Positions 23,652 to 34,700 of a stretch of 64,000 nt of DNA are shown piece by piece; positions within the stretch are counted from its first letter, which is position 1, and every line of letters begins with the position of its first letter. The notes under the pieces were generated by a model that saw only the letters and a list, made by a program, of their open reading frames with translations, was not told the origin of the DNA and ran no database searches. Source of the DNA: Darksidea phi (taxonomy: Eukaryota > Ascomycota > Dothideomycetes > Pleosporales > Lentitheciaceae); the NCBI GenBank assembly GCA_030770425.1, contig JASJFT010000010.1:124001-188000 (forward strand), given 5' to 3'. The position numbers and the translations under genes were made by a program.

Positions 23652-24809
23652 TCACCTACCATAACTGCTCATTGCGTGGCAATCGGATGAGGCCGCCTTC
23701 TCGTGCGCCTGCGGTAGCCACTCGCGGATCTTAGCTTCCCGGTTGTGGTTCGAGGGGTGAGTAGAAAGTATTTGAGGTGGACCTTGCTGTCCCAGTCTCT
23801 CCATTCGGTTCCAGAACTCCATGGCGGCTTCAGGTCTATAGCAGCCTTCTGCCATCATCAAGAGACCAATGTGATCGGCTTCGGCCTACATTACGTCAGC
23901 GCACGAGCTTGGAGCTCAAGTATGCAATGTACCTCTTGCTTCCTGCTTGCGGGCCAAGCGAGGAAAGCATCGAGAAGGAGTTTGCTAGACCAGAAGGACA
24001 TGTCGAAGCTCAGGAGAAGGGCCAATCCCACGAGGATAAGGGGCGACTGGCTCATCCTCTCACTGCACTACGTTAGCTATGCAAGACTAATTGGAGCGGA
24101 AACTCACGCAGTATGGTGCGCGACGACATGCGCAATCTCGTGGCCAAGAACAGCAGCGATGCCATCCTCGTTCTTGCACAGTGGTAAAATACCGGTGAAT
24201 ACGAACACTTTTCCTCTAATATCAGTTAGCCATCTAGCCATCCTCACTTTCCGAGAGCAATGTACCCTGGTACCACAAATGCATTCTGCTCCGGACTGTC
24301 GATGACGTGAACTTCCCACTCCATACCCTGTAGGCCGGAGCTCTGCGCGTACGGCAACAGTCTCGCCAGAACCTTCTTGACCTGCCTCACGCGGGGATCG
24401 TATTCGGGAAGGAACCGGCTTCGGTATTCCTGTTTCACTTGCTCGACGGTTGATTTTCCAATGTATTCTTCGAGCGAGGGGCTGACGATGTTGAAGCGGC
24501 GGCGGCCAGACACCTAGAACATGGTCAGCACATGAACGTACGCCGGGGGTTTCCGCTACGTGGTATCTAACATACCGGCACCTCCTCTAGGTTATACACG
24601 TAGAAGCCTCCCACGCCTAGGCTGATGAGTCCGACATCGCGGTAAAAGGTTGGTCGCGCCGCCCACCTCATGAACAGGCCCGGGGCGTCGAAGCGGCGGT
24701 ATTGCGGTCGCGGATTGCCGAACCAGCGTTGTTGATATGCGCGAAACTGGCCATGGTGTCGGACGGGTCGAAATGGTGTCTGAAAGGCCCTCAGGCCAGG
24801 GCGAAACAT
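23652..24809 (-). CDS. oma1: OMA1-type mitochondrial inner-membrane metalloprotease (M48)
   Basis: Model: exons 24809-24576, 24513-24266, 24215-24108, 24062-23933 and 23885-23652, introns of 45-62 nt, all in phase; 317 aa. The start is the ATG at 24809; the open frame reaches further back only to a GTG. Features: Arg/Gln-rich mitochondrial presequence; a membrane segment near 60-75 (VGLISLGVGGFYVY); VPVSGRRRFN; NAFVVPGGKVFVFTG restored exactly by splicing; zinc-binding HEIAH at 185-189 within GHEIAHVVAHH; a second hydrophobic segment (LILVGLALLLSF); and the third zinc ligand in EADHIG at about 242. The C-terminal STHPSNHNREAKI block is also typical. OMA1 processes Opa1/Mgm1-type and other inner-membrane proteins under stress and overlaps in function with m-AAA protease. 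Confidence 0.93.
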
Positions 24810-25291
24810 TGCTGCATACACTTGGGTGGGGCACCGTCGAGGTCTGGGGAGTTTTGGCGTCTGCCCTCCGCGGGAAAGCCAAGACGGTAGCTGCCGTCCG
24901 CCACCGATACTTTATCGCTGCCTCTCACAGTACTCAACCTTCTGATTATCATAAGTGACACACCCGATGGCATTGCTGCGCGCATTATCTCCGCACGCTA
25001 ACCCTTGCTCATGCATTGTCATAGTATCTATTGATTAAACACACAGGCGCGGTACAGCCTTCGATAGTGCTTTCAGCTCTCGCCAAGTCTCCCTCATATC
25101 CTCGACCACGCCTGTATTTTACAAGCCTGACGAAATAAGAGTTAGAAATTGAGCGATCCTGGATTTCATCTGGCGTTGTTGAACGAACGTAAGCCAATGC
25201 TTGCGTGCGTGGTTGTGAAAACACATATCCCCACACCCATTCAGCGCCCTCATGGACACCGCGATCCCCTTCTATTCGTTCTTCAAACAAC
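24810..25291. other. Intergenic
   Basis: Presumed promoter of oma1 and upstream region of the decayed membrane-protein locus. Nothing else recognised. Confidence 0.4.
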
Positions 25292-26357
25292 ATGCAAATG
25301 TCCATAAGATTTGAACGTGATTGCTTTAGCTCAGGCGGCACTATCTTGGCTCATCCGGATATTGCGGACATTGGAGTGAGTGCGCAACCTTGGCTCAAGA
25401 CTTACGCTGACTGTTCTAGGTAGTGATACTATTTCTCGCAGGTACTGGATTTGCCGTCCTTGGGGCATTCGGCATTTTCATTCGGGATCGATACGGAAAC
25501 ACTGTTGCACTATGTCGACGCCGCTTCACCAAAAATCGGGAAGTTTATTCCTTCGACAGTAATGCATCTTGGGGGAGATAAACCCTTTTTTGGAGTGTGG
25601 ATTTTTCCAAAGTACTTCTCGGTGTAAACGATACCTAGCCAGTTCACTGGCACCGCAATGCAGATCGTATCCTTAGGACAACTGTGTTCTATCTCCATCT
25701 ACCATTTTCACATCGTTACGGGGTTAGCCTACCTAAGTACAGTAACGCACTTACTGACTCTGATCGCACTCTGTAACTATTTCGTCAAGCACCCGTGGGT
25801 CAGTATCAAACGGAGCGCTGATTATGATTTTGATCTGGCCGTGTTAGGATACGCGACATGGATTGAATACGCATTAGATACCTTGGACAACAGCTTGGAT
25901 GGATCGCGAGTGGCTTGTTACCTCATTCTGCAACAACTACCCTCGCCAAAAGTCTTGGTTTTCCACTGGATAGTGCTTTTCCTGATTGCAGTTGCTACCC
26001 ATTTTCGGTATTTGGGGCCATGTGCGTCCGGATTAGTTACGCTCATCAACCAAGACTCGAATAGTCCAAAATGGTTAGGTGCCTTCTTCCGAGATTATAT
26101 CGTTACGTCTGTTTCGTGCGGACCTTACAAAGAGATTCCCACTATGCAAATCCAAACCAAATATCATTACATCTGCATATACCATCTACGGTTTGGTTGT
26201 AGGCGGCCATGCTCTACGAAACATCTAAGCATTCGGCTCCGTCCCAGCCTCCATCATAGGGGCTGAAAGAGAATGGGGATTTGGTCAAGTTATTGTAATG
26301 TTTCTCCTTACTCGTTTCATACTTCCCGGCTGGGAAGCTTTTTATTTTTATTTTTGA
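25292..26357 (+). pseudogene. Decayed fungal multi-pass membrane protein gene
   Basis: Pieces of one membrane-protein gene lie in order but not in one frame. Opening segment: ATG at 25292, CFSSGGTILAHPDIADIG, then a good intron (GTGAGT to TTCTAG, 25376-25419). Second: a hydrophobic stretch (VVILFLAGTGFAVLGAFGI) ending in a TAA near 25580. Third: a long open piece from 25658 with IYHFHIVTGLAYLSTVTHLL, VFHWIVLFLIAVATHF and FFRDYIVT. Last: EREWGFGQVIVMFLL, in a further frame, to a TGA at 26355. The order and the HFHIVTGLAYLSTVTHL block match a family of fungal integral membrane proteins of unknown function that I recall by pattern. At least two frame breaks cannot be fixed by plausible introns, so I call it a pseudogene. 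A rapidly evolving gene with odd splicing is the alternative. Confidence 0.5.
26103..26156 (+). repeat. Short segment shared with the 40.06-kb repeat
   Basis: The run TTTCGTGCGGACCTTACAAA here recurs at about 40067, and both are followed by similar sequence (CTATGCAAA then AACCAAA / AATCAAA). It lies within the decayed membrane-protein locus, so the 40-kb copy may descend from the same family or from an element inserted in both. Confidence 0.55.
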
Positions 26358-26954
26358 GTGAGCTAGATTAATGTGCATGATGTGGGTTCGGCTAAGAAAA
26401 GTGCAGAGAATTGGAAGCCGATCATATGGAACGAGCAAAAACGAAACTACTTGCTTCCGTAACGTACTATGACCATTGACCCCTCTGACCCGATATCCCA
26501 TGCGCACTTTCGACTGAATCATAGAAGTTGTCTTTTATGGGATTGCATATTTCTACTTACATTCAAGGAGCAATATCCCCATGGCTTGTCCACTGAACAG
26601 TCGTTCCAGCGGTACTGGAATGGTAGATCTTTCCTGAACTCACGACACTTGGGCAGTCATCCGCACCTCAATCTGACCCGGAGGCTCAACAAGCCACGCC
26701 CGATGACGCGGCGAACTCAAGAAGAAAAAGAAGACGCAACGGAATGCTACCCGCTTCTAGGACTTTCAACGTACTTTCTCGACTTCAAGTCTTTTATGAT
26801 TGCCATCTTCACTCTTCTATTATTGTGGGAAGAGAGAATCACCGCAACTTTCCATCTAGAAGGATAGGAAAACGGTATTCAATAGTCCGCGATACTTATA
26901 TACAATGCAAACACGCAGCCCCCCATCTATAACTTCCCGATCCTAGTAATCCAA
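26358..26954. other. Intergenic
   Basis: 3' sides of the decayed membrane gene and of the DUF4360 gene. A 132-codon open frame at 26469-26867 has no recognisable content. Nothing else seen. Confidence 0.35.
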
Positions 26955-27591
26955 TTAACACTTCCTCCATACCAAGCCCCAGCTTGCTGTCTTGAAATCG
27001 TACGATCCAGCATTCCCCTGTATCACCGGACGCACATTCACATTCAGAATCCCCGGGTTTCCATCCGCGCCCGTGCACTTGGACCAACTGAGATCGGAAG
27101 TGCTCGATCGGACCGTGACATAGTCTTTGAGCTCGGGTCCGGCGCAGGCGATGGAGGATTTCATAACGGACTATTTGTGAACTGTAAGTAGCTGCTTCGT
27201 TCCAAGAAACACGACGAGAAGGTGCAGGATGAGGTCTTACCGTATCAGCGGCCTTCTCACTCCAGAACGCAGAAGTAATCGTATCGAGCTGCGATCCCGA
27301 CTTCAACGCTACGTTGCCTTGATACGTGACCTCCTTGACTGCAACCTGCCATCCCTGCGACGCGCCAGTAGATTGGATGTGGATCTCGCAGTTATCCGTG
27401 TTATCGCCCCGGAGCTCGCCGAAAGTGAAGCTCGCGGTATCGCCCAGCACACCGTTCGTGCTCTTCACCGAGCCGGAGTCATTTGGGCAGCCCGAGCCCG
27501 AGATCTTAAGCGATGTGATGCGAGGGGCATTATCTGGGGCAGCGGCGACGAGCGCTGGTGCTGCGGCCGCAAGGAGGAAGAAAGAGCGCAT
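26955..27591 (-). CDS. Secreted DUF4360 family protein
   Basis: Model: exons 27591-27241 and 27170-26955, split by a 70-nt intron (GTAAGA...AATAG) in phase 0; 188 aa, within the usual size for the family. The start ATG is followed by a clear signal peptide (MRSFFLLAAAAPALVAAAP). The mature part opens with ITSLKISGSGCPNDSGSV, a typical DUF4360 beginning, has single conserved cysteines in CEIHIQ and IACAGPELKDY, and ends in TASWGLVWRKC. Members are small secreted beta-rich fungal proteins of unknown function. An earlier in-frame ATG at 27738 would bury the signal peptide and is rejected. Confidence 0.85.
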
Positions 27592-28523
27592 TATGGAGGT
27601 CGGTTGCGATGGAGGTATCTGAGCTGAGACCCTTGGAAAATGGATGGACGGTACGTTTACAATAGAGTATCTTGTGATGGGTAATGCGCTGATATGTAGA
27701 GCCGTTGTAATAACACACCGAAGAAGAGCGTCCACCATCTTATATACACGCCACCACGGGCCTCAATCCACCTAACATCCACGGTCTCGAATGTCGACTC
27801 CATAGGATCTTCGTCCGATCAATCTTGGGCAATTTCTTCTGTTGCCACCGTATACCTACTCTTACGTCGATATCCGCTTCATTAAAGCGAAGGTGGGAAG
27901 TTCGGTCGAGAGCGTTGAGGTACTGCATTTAGCCATATTAGCGCACCGACGATCCAGGTTGCGACGGCTTCGAAAGCGTTCTTTGGGCAACACAAAGGCT
28001 ATATTTGGAGGCGGTTGGTTTCCCCACAATATGGAGAAAATAAAAGCGTTGCTATGGCCGGTGGTCGAGATTCATGTGGACGGGGCGAATGTGAGTTTTG
28101 GGGAAGTAGGTGCACGGTAGGAATTGAAGGAGCTTGAAATAGAAGCGGCACGCCTCGTGTTCTTAATCTCTCAACGGCGCTGCCGAGGGCATGAAATTGC
28201 TCGTTTCAACTCTCTGGACATTAGGTCATTTTGTGCGAGGACACCGTGCCCACTGCTATTGCCCAGGTAGTCTGGGCCGCATCATTGGTTGTATGCTTTG
28301 AAAACTTTTGCCTCGCTCCTTTGCCAGGACGCAAATGCTCGTATAGTTGGATTTAATGTGCCAAAGGTTTGCGACAGGTGTTAAGAATTCGGCCGTGAAT
28401 GCTACTCAGGGCATAACTGTTGAGGTTCGTGTATTCTAAGAAAATTACCAGTGGATCTAAAAAGCCCGAGGAATACGGGGTGCGAGACGAGAATGGAGTA
28501 CTGAAGACCCCGGTGTTCTTTTG
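27592..28523. other. Intergenic
   Basis: Promoter side of the DUF4360 gene. An open frame at 27842-28120 on the plus strand lacks protein-like features. Nothing further recognised. Confidence 0.35.
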
Positions 28524-28860
28524 CTACCGGCACAAATAGGGCTCAACCCAAGGCAAAAGCCCGTCACACTCGTCCCTCCAAGCGCAATTGTCCGCGTCCA
28601 TGAAGTAGGTCGTATACATCAACGCTATATCATCCTGGTCGCCGCCGACTATTTTTTCAAGAGTCGCTCCATCACAATTTTCGCATATCTGTTTAGCTCG
28701 ACCTCGTTCCGATATCTCCATCCTCCGCTTGTAGCCGTCTCTCGGATCTGGTGGTGCTTTTTAACAACGCCCATAGCTTCTCAACTTTCGGGCACAGAGT
28801 ACATTGAATGCCCATATGCAAATTGAACTGGTCCAAGTGTCCCACCCATTATCGTTTGTG
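28524..28860 (-). pseudogene. Decayed ORF fragment, unidentified
   Basis: On the minus strand, an open piece ends at 28524 (CENCDGATLEKIVGGDQDD, TYFMDADNCAWRDECDG, LPWVEPYLCR) and can be read upstream through PPDPRDGYKRRM until a TAA. A second piece in another frame continues the same style (FNLHMGIQCTLCPKVEKLWA). The acidic, Cys-bearing composition looks coding, but no intron joins the pieces. I do not recognise the family; it may be a broken gene or the end of one with unseen exons. Confidence 0.3.
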
Positions 28861-29653
28861 AACTTGGGCCACGAGAAGACGCGGTTCGTGAGGGAGGTGG
28901 ATGGTGGATGCGCTTTTGTAGATGCAATAAGTAACCCTCGATTTAGTAGCTATGGAGGGCTTTGTTTAGAGAGCAAGCGGATATGTGAGTAACGTGAAGG
29001 CCGAAAATACGGCGGTAGATGCGCTTTCAGAATGGAGACGTCCTCTCCTTTGCTGCTTCATGGGGTCAATACGCATTGCCCAGCTTCTGCTTGCATTTTC
29101 GCCACTCCACTTCTTGTACGTCTGGTCACTGTAGTCCCTCAATTCGAATTCGGTACCTAGCGCTTGCAAATCCTTTGTAGCGTTTAGAGGCCCATCTGGT
29201 CGCAACTGTCTTTGCTCTCTTCGTCACAAACTTGTCTCTTTACGCTGCAGATGGGTCGGGACTGATCCTCGTTTCTCGTTTAAGTAGTATATTGGAACCG
29301 TTCTGTGTAGAGCCTTTGACGGCGAAGAAAAAGTCACCAAATATCAGGAAGGAGTGGTGTAAACATGACATAATTGCATCGTGTATTTGCATCGTACGTG
29401 AATGTTTTCGATGCGATGCTGGATCAGATGACTGCGCGTCGCGACGGCGTCTCAGCTTCGTAGGGCAACGTCGGGGTTGCTAAATCTAATCGCCGAACCG
29501 GGCATATGAATTCTTCCGAGAATGCGGTGAAGACGCTGGGGCGTAAACGACTGGGCCTCGGTTGTTGAATGCCATTTATAGAATAAAGCATACACTCTGT
29601 AAAAGAAGGTATCTCTCCAGTTACCATAAAGTGGACACCGGCCTGAGTCGTCC
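28861..29653. other. Intergenic
   Basis: A minus-strand frame at 28966-29205 (DLQALGTEFELRDYSDQTYK) may belong with the decayed ORF next to it. Otherwise this is the presumed promoter of the DUF829 gene. Confidence 0.3.
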
Positions 29654-30496
29654 ATGGAAAAGATGGAAAGTCCAGCTGTTGTTGCCAAACCGCTTGCCGA
29701 ATTTCAGGAGATCGGACACAACACTTATCTCTACACACCCCAGGCTTACTGTTGGAAAGAACCGCTTGTTATACTCTTCACTTGGAATGCCGCGGCGGCA
29801 AAGCACGTTGCAAAATACACAGTTATGTACCAAAAACTATTGCCCACAGCTCGCATCGTGCTGGTACGAAGCTATACTTCCGATGTGTACCGCAAAGAAT
29901 CAACGTTCGCCCGGCTGTTGACTCCAGCTATCGAAGTGGTTAGAGGGCACACGAAAACCGGTGGCGAAATCCTTGTGCACAGCTTCTCGAACGGCGGGGG
30001 GAACCAACTGAATGAGTTTGCCAAGGTGTGGTTGAGACAAGAAAAGACAGTCCTGCCTATGCGCGCGCAGATGATGGACTCATCACCAGGCAAAGGCGGC
30101 TGGCTGAGGACGCATGCGGCGATCCTCGAAAGTCTCCCGCGGACATGGCTGTGGAGGCTGTTCGGTTCCGTTGCTATCCACCTCGCACTTTTCTTGGTAT
30201 TCTCATTCGACAAGTTGACCGGGAGAGAGAACCGGATAACGATCATGTATCGGCAGATGAACGACCCGGCCATCTTTGACGTGCGGGCGCCCCGGGTGTA
30301 TTTGTATAGCAGAGCAGACCTGATGGTCAAGGATGACGAGGTCGAAGAGCATGCGGACCGGGCTGAAGCGCAGGGGTGGGCTGTCAAGAGAGTGCTTTTC
30401 GAGAAGAGTCCGCATGCGGGTCACATCCGCGAGGACGAGAGCAAGTACTGGGACGCCGTGATGGACGCGTGGAAGGCAGGGCCGCGCAGCAGCTAG
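29654..30496 (+). CDS. DUF829 / TMEM53-like alpha/beta-hydrolase fold protein
   Basis: Single exon, 280 aa, normal for the family. The N-terminal strand EPLVILFTWNAAAAKHVAKY is the hallmark of DUF829, followed by IVLVRSY. A nucleophile-elbow-like HSFSNGGG has Ser112 in the catalytic position, and candidate acid and base are in YSRADLMVKDDEV and SPHAGHIRED. One hydrophobic segment lies near 172-188 (SVAIHLALFLVFSF). The vertebrate member TMEM53 is a nuclear-envelope protein; fungal substrates are unknown. The gene converges on the Mpv17-like gene with only 28 bp between stop codons, so transcripts probably overlap. Confidence 0.85.
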   Translation: MEKMESPAVVAKPLAEFQEIGHNTYLYTPQAYCWKEPLVILFTWNAAAAKHVAKYTVMYQKLLPTARIVLVRSYTSDVYRKESTFARLLTPAIEVVRGHTKTGGEILVHSFSNGGGNQLNEFAKVWLRQEKTVLPMRAQMMDSSPGKGGWLRTHAAILESLPRTWLWRLFGSVAIHLALFLVFSFDKLTGRENRITIMYRQMNDPAIFDVRAPRVYLYSRADLMVKDDEVEEHADRAEAQGWAVKRVLFEKSPHAGHIREDESKYWDAVMDAWKAGPRSS

Positions 30497-30524
30497 TACG
30501 TGAGGCGGCTCACGCAGCATAGGC

Positions 30525-31142
30525 TCAAAGCTTGGTGGCTACGAGAGTGAGATAGACATTCCAGAAAAGGCCGCAGAGACTGAGGAACACGATGCGGCGC
30601 TCGACCGGACAGTACGTGGTGCTGAAGAAGTTGGCAATGGGCCACACCTTGTAAGAGTCCCAGATGATAGGCCACATGTCGTGCTTCAAATTGTCCCCGA
30701 TCTGTACCAATGCCTTGCCTTCCATGCATCCCATGAGCACCAAGAACATAGTCGTATTCAGCAACGCGCCCATGGTGATGCAATCGGTAAACCACTTGCG
30801 GAAGATGTTCCACCAGTTCCGCACGCGCACCACTTCCTCGACCGCCCGCTTATTCTCACCGTCTTCCTTGATAAACATAGCCTTTTCCGCATCGTTGATG
30901 GTTGCTGCCCGCTTCTGCTTGACCATTTTCCACCCAGGAAAGGTACGTTCTAGCCAGCCCTGCCAGTGGTAATTCACCGGCGTTGTGACGACAGCGACAA
31001 CGGCGAAGTGGACGAAGAGCTTCTGGTCGAAGACGAAGGGTACGCCTTCGCTGTATGCTTTGAGCTTCTGCGCAATAATGTTGGAGACGCAGCCGATGGC
31101 GAGCGAGAGCAGGCACGACGAGACGACGGGGGGCAGCGGCAT
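30525..31142 (-). CDS. Mpv17/PMP22 family membrane protein
   Basis: Single exon, 205 aa. The C-terminal half carries the family signature: IIWDSYKVWPIANFFSTTYCPVERR, then LCGLFWNVYLTLVA. Four hydrophobic segments can be drawn (VSSCLLSLAIGCVSNIIA; FVHFAVVAVVTTPVNY; MGALLNTTMFLVLMGCM; IVFLSLCGLFWNVYLTLV). A charged insert of about 40 residues (KQKRAATINDAEKAMFIKED) between segments two and three is longer than in yeast Sym1. Members sit in the mitochondrial inner membrane or peroxisomes and may form channels. The start is the ATG at 31142, directly before the first membrane segment. Confidence 0.88.
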   Translation of the reverse strand: MPLPPVVSSCLLSLAIGCVSNIIAQKLKAYSEGVPFVFDQKLFVHFAVVAVVTTPVNYHWQGWLERTFPGWKMVKQKRAATINDAEKAMFIKEDGENKRAVEEVVRVRNWWNIFRKWFTDCITMGALLNTTMFLVLMGCMEGKALVQIGDNLKHDMWPIIWDSYKVWPIANFFSTTYCPVERRIVFLSLCGLFWNVYLTLVATKL

Positions 31143-31740
31143 ATTCGGGAGAAGCGCGCGAGCGGCAGCAACGGAAGAGACCCGACGGTTTTAATGGTCT
31201 TTAAGGAGCTAGGAGAAAGGCATGACAAGCGAAGGCTGGACGGTGATATTTATGTGCGAGTAATGTCGCCGGTGCGATGTAGAGAGCGATGGGATGAAAC
31301 TCGGGTCTTCGGAATTGTAGATGGGCGGGTTCCGCAAGATTGCCCGGGGTCCCAACCTCCGTTTCCAACATCAAACATTCATCCCATACAGTGACCCCCG
31401 TTCGATGGAATAGCTGGAATCCTAACCAAACCCCAACCTTCGCTATGCTCATCTCGAATTACTCACGTCGGATTATGTCAACATGAGCAACTCAGGAGCA
31501 TCGAAGGAGCAGCGACGAGCAGCCCAAACGCGCAATCTCGTCATTTGTTGCCATCCAGGCTTATGTCAGTCATCAAGCCATACAGGGCGTCCACGTTGCC
31601 AGCTGGCGCTTGCAGTGTCACATTAACTCAATAATCGCCCCACTGCCTTGAATTCAAATTCATTCTCTCCTTGCTATGATACCTCCTCCTTTGTCATTAA
31701 GAAACATTAAGGGCAGCTCCTACAGCCACCATAAGGATGA
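31143..31740. other. Intergenic
   Basis: Promoter of the Mpv17-like gene and 3' region of the diterpene cyclase gene. No coding or repeat signal. It marks the left edge of the cluster. Confidence 0.4.
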
Positions 31741-34700
31741 TCAAGCCTTCACGCTGGCGCCATTGCCTTCTATCCGCCGGATGCCGATGTCTCGGACCAC
31801 ATATATTTGGCCATATAGATCCGTTACCTGGATGAACAACCTCAGTTTCTCCATAACCTTTGCGTCCAGGCCCGGCTCCAGTTCTCCCATCACTCGGCCC
31901 AGGCAGCGTCTCTCGTATTCGGCGACTGCCAATAGGTCTCGCTTCTTACGTTCGACTAGCTCCTCGACTGTGGCTGTCATGCCAGTACCCCCAATGTCAA
32001 ACTCGGGGAAATTGACGCTATTGAGATTCTTCTCTGCCCGGTCGCGCACAACGGAGCCTAGATCGTTGTACTGTCTGCACATGGCGGCCAGATGACGGCA
32101 CGCATCTTCAAGCGCGTACCGCTGATGCATGTTCATCATCATCGCGCGACCACCATCTCCAATCAAACAGAGGAAGAAGACAAACGAGTAAGGGCAGCTG
32201 GTATGGTCTGCCGATGTCGTACGGACCCAGTTGAAGAAGGTCGTGCGCGGCTGGGTCCATGTCACGGATCCTGTCGACGAGTCGGCTGAAAGTGACAGCG
32301 CGTCACAGTCCTCCATATGCGTTATGTGAGCGAGGAGAAACGTTTGCAGCTCATGTGCAAGCCATCTACGCAATGGTTGCGGGCTTGCTAGGACCTTTGG
32401 ATGATGCAGAGCGAAGTTGACAAATTTGCCGAGTACTTCCTCCACACTGCTACCCTTCTCTTCTGGTGTAGGGTGGGTGGCGCTTGCAATCTTCTGTTTT
32501 TCTGGAAGCGCGGGCTCTCTGAACCCGTTTTCTCTCTTCGCACGTATGGCCTTGCCATTCAACTGCTCTTGCTCACAACATCCGAGGACGCCATTAGTCG
32601 TTACTCTTTTCGCCCCGTTGGCTACACCGTTACCCATCCCGTTCGCCGGCTTCTTTGCAGCTACTTCGGAATCATCATCGCCTGTTCTCTTCCGTTTTTC
32701 CGGCTTGTTGCTACATAGGGCGCGGATCAAGGCCTTTAGTTCTGGAAGTTTGCCACCATATCGTTCCCATACCACTGTCTCCATGTACGCATCAATCTGG
32801 AAATTGAACATGGACACCAGCATCATATCCCACAGTGTCTGCGCCGCAATTGGTGTTGATAGATGGTCCCTGCATCCAATCCAGGTGAATGGGATGTATT
32901 GCTGGTATTTCTCGTCGCTAGCTTTCTCGATTGGAGGGAAAATATCGTAGCGACAGGCCTTCAGCGCTGCTGCATAGTTTGCGCTCTGGAAAAGTGATAG
33001 CTGCAGCTTCCATTGTGGCGCACGAGAAAAGGGAACGACGTGCGCGAAGAAAGCCGACATCTTGGCCATTTTCTTCGCCAGTACGGGAGGGAACATATTA
33101 GAGATTGTCGCCGACGCGAACCTTGTAGGAACCGCGATCTTCAATGCTGCTAAGCAGAATGCTTGGGATATGTTGGGCGAACCGTATACAGTCTTCTCGA
33201 TCCAGAGGCTCTCGGCCACGCGCCATTGATGTCGGTTGTTCTCCAGGTAGGCTTTGCCGCGATACAGGCAGGCAATTCCTTCTGACTTCAGAAAGTCTAC
33301 CCATGGCAGACTCAGTAACGGCGCAAGCGTGAGGCAAGAATATGCGGTCACCTCCCTCTTCGACTCCCACGAACCGTCGTCTTGTTGTGATCTCATGGTC
33401 CGTCCCAAGATGTCCAATAGCGTCCGCGGAACCTCCTGGTTGATGAGACCTTTAGGAACTTCGCTTGTAATTAGCTCGTTCTTTGCCCACCGCTTCAACA
33501 GCAGTGAAAAGGTCTGTGCTAAAAGCATCATCGGATATTGCGCGGATGTGTGCTATAGCGCCGTCAGCGATGCTCTTGTGTCACTACGAACTCTTACCCA
33601 TTTATCGTTCCCGTTGTTGCTCATCCAGGTCTTGGTGAGGAAACTGGTGCACTTCACGATTTGCTTGGTGTATTTCGCAGGCTCGGCCGTCCGAAGAAGA
33701 CACGAAAGGACGTTGCAGTTTGCACTGCTAGATGGGTTTCTTTCTCCCCGGTAAGTACTATCCTATTAGCCTGTAAGCACATGCATTGGTTAACAACAAA
33801 CGTACATGAAGAATGTATCTGCTTCGAAAGCCTTGAGCATCGGCTCCACCTCCTTCTCCCAGCCTAGCAATCTTAGCGTGGAGAGTGTCTTTGCTGTATC
33901 ATCAGCATCTGCAAGGCAAGACGGCGCTATGATCTGTCAGTCTCTTGCATATGGATGTACCTCATCTAACACTTACCCCATCCTACAGTCCCCTTCCCTT
34001 GGCTCAGGTTCGTCTCGAGCAACATGGTCAGTTTGCGGATGTCAGCAAGCAAAAAGTCGTCTTTATCGAAACCAGAAACGAGGAGAGTGTCTAGCACCTG
34101 GTGACCTTAGCTCTGGTCCATAGTCTACAATAGCGCCCTGCTCACCCAGGAAGTTTCGAAAATGGTGCTCGGAAATGCTGAAGGAAATCCACCCTTATGA
34201 CTCATGGCCGACTGCTGCTCGTATACCATCCGGAGATATGCCTCCGCCTCGTCGTCCCACTCACTTGCATTCATCAGGTAGGCTGCAGTGGAAGACGGTG
34301 AAGCCAGCATGGAACCGTTTGGCATCTTATGCTGAACCATTTTGTCGAAGTCGAGTGTGCCCACAAAAGCTTCTAGCGTGTGGATGAGTGTCGTTGGTAC
34401 TGGACTCGTGAGAACTGGACCGAGTCGTGCCATCTTTGCAGCATTCAATACCATCAATGGATTCCGGGACGGGAAGTCGAACGTAATGCCCTCTTTCTCT
34501 AACAGGTTGAGGAGGTTTGGCACTAGGACCTCCATACCCACCCTATCCGCGGTTTCGAGATCCCAGCCGCTTAGCATACGACGCAGTGATGCCTCCGCTG
34601 CTCGACATCGCCTGTCGTCTACCTGCGTATCCTCAAGTGAACGCTCCTGCTTCTTGAAAGCTAGAAGAGCAGCAAGCGTGTTCACGATGCCATCAGTATC

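Noticed and set aside
24216..24247. 32-nt intron in OMA1 starting at the GTGAGG at 24247
   Set aside because: Too short to splice, and it would leave non-conserved residues; a 50-nt intron from 24265 restores VPGGKVFVF.
24576..24821. Upstream GTG start for OMA1 at 24821
   Set aside because: Fungal nuclear genes start at ATG; the ATG at 24809 gives a good presequence.
25009..25341. Minus-strand 110-codon ORF
   Set aside because: It overlaps the better-supported plus-strand membrane-protein locus at its 3' side and has no family-like motif; most likely a shadow frame.
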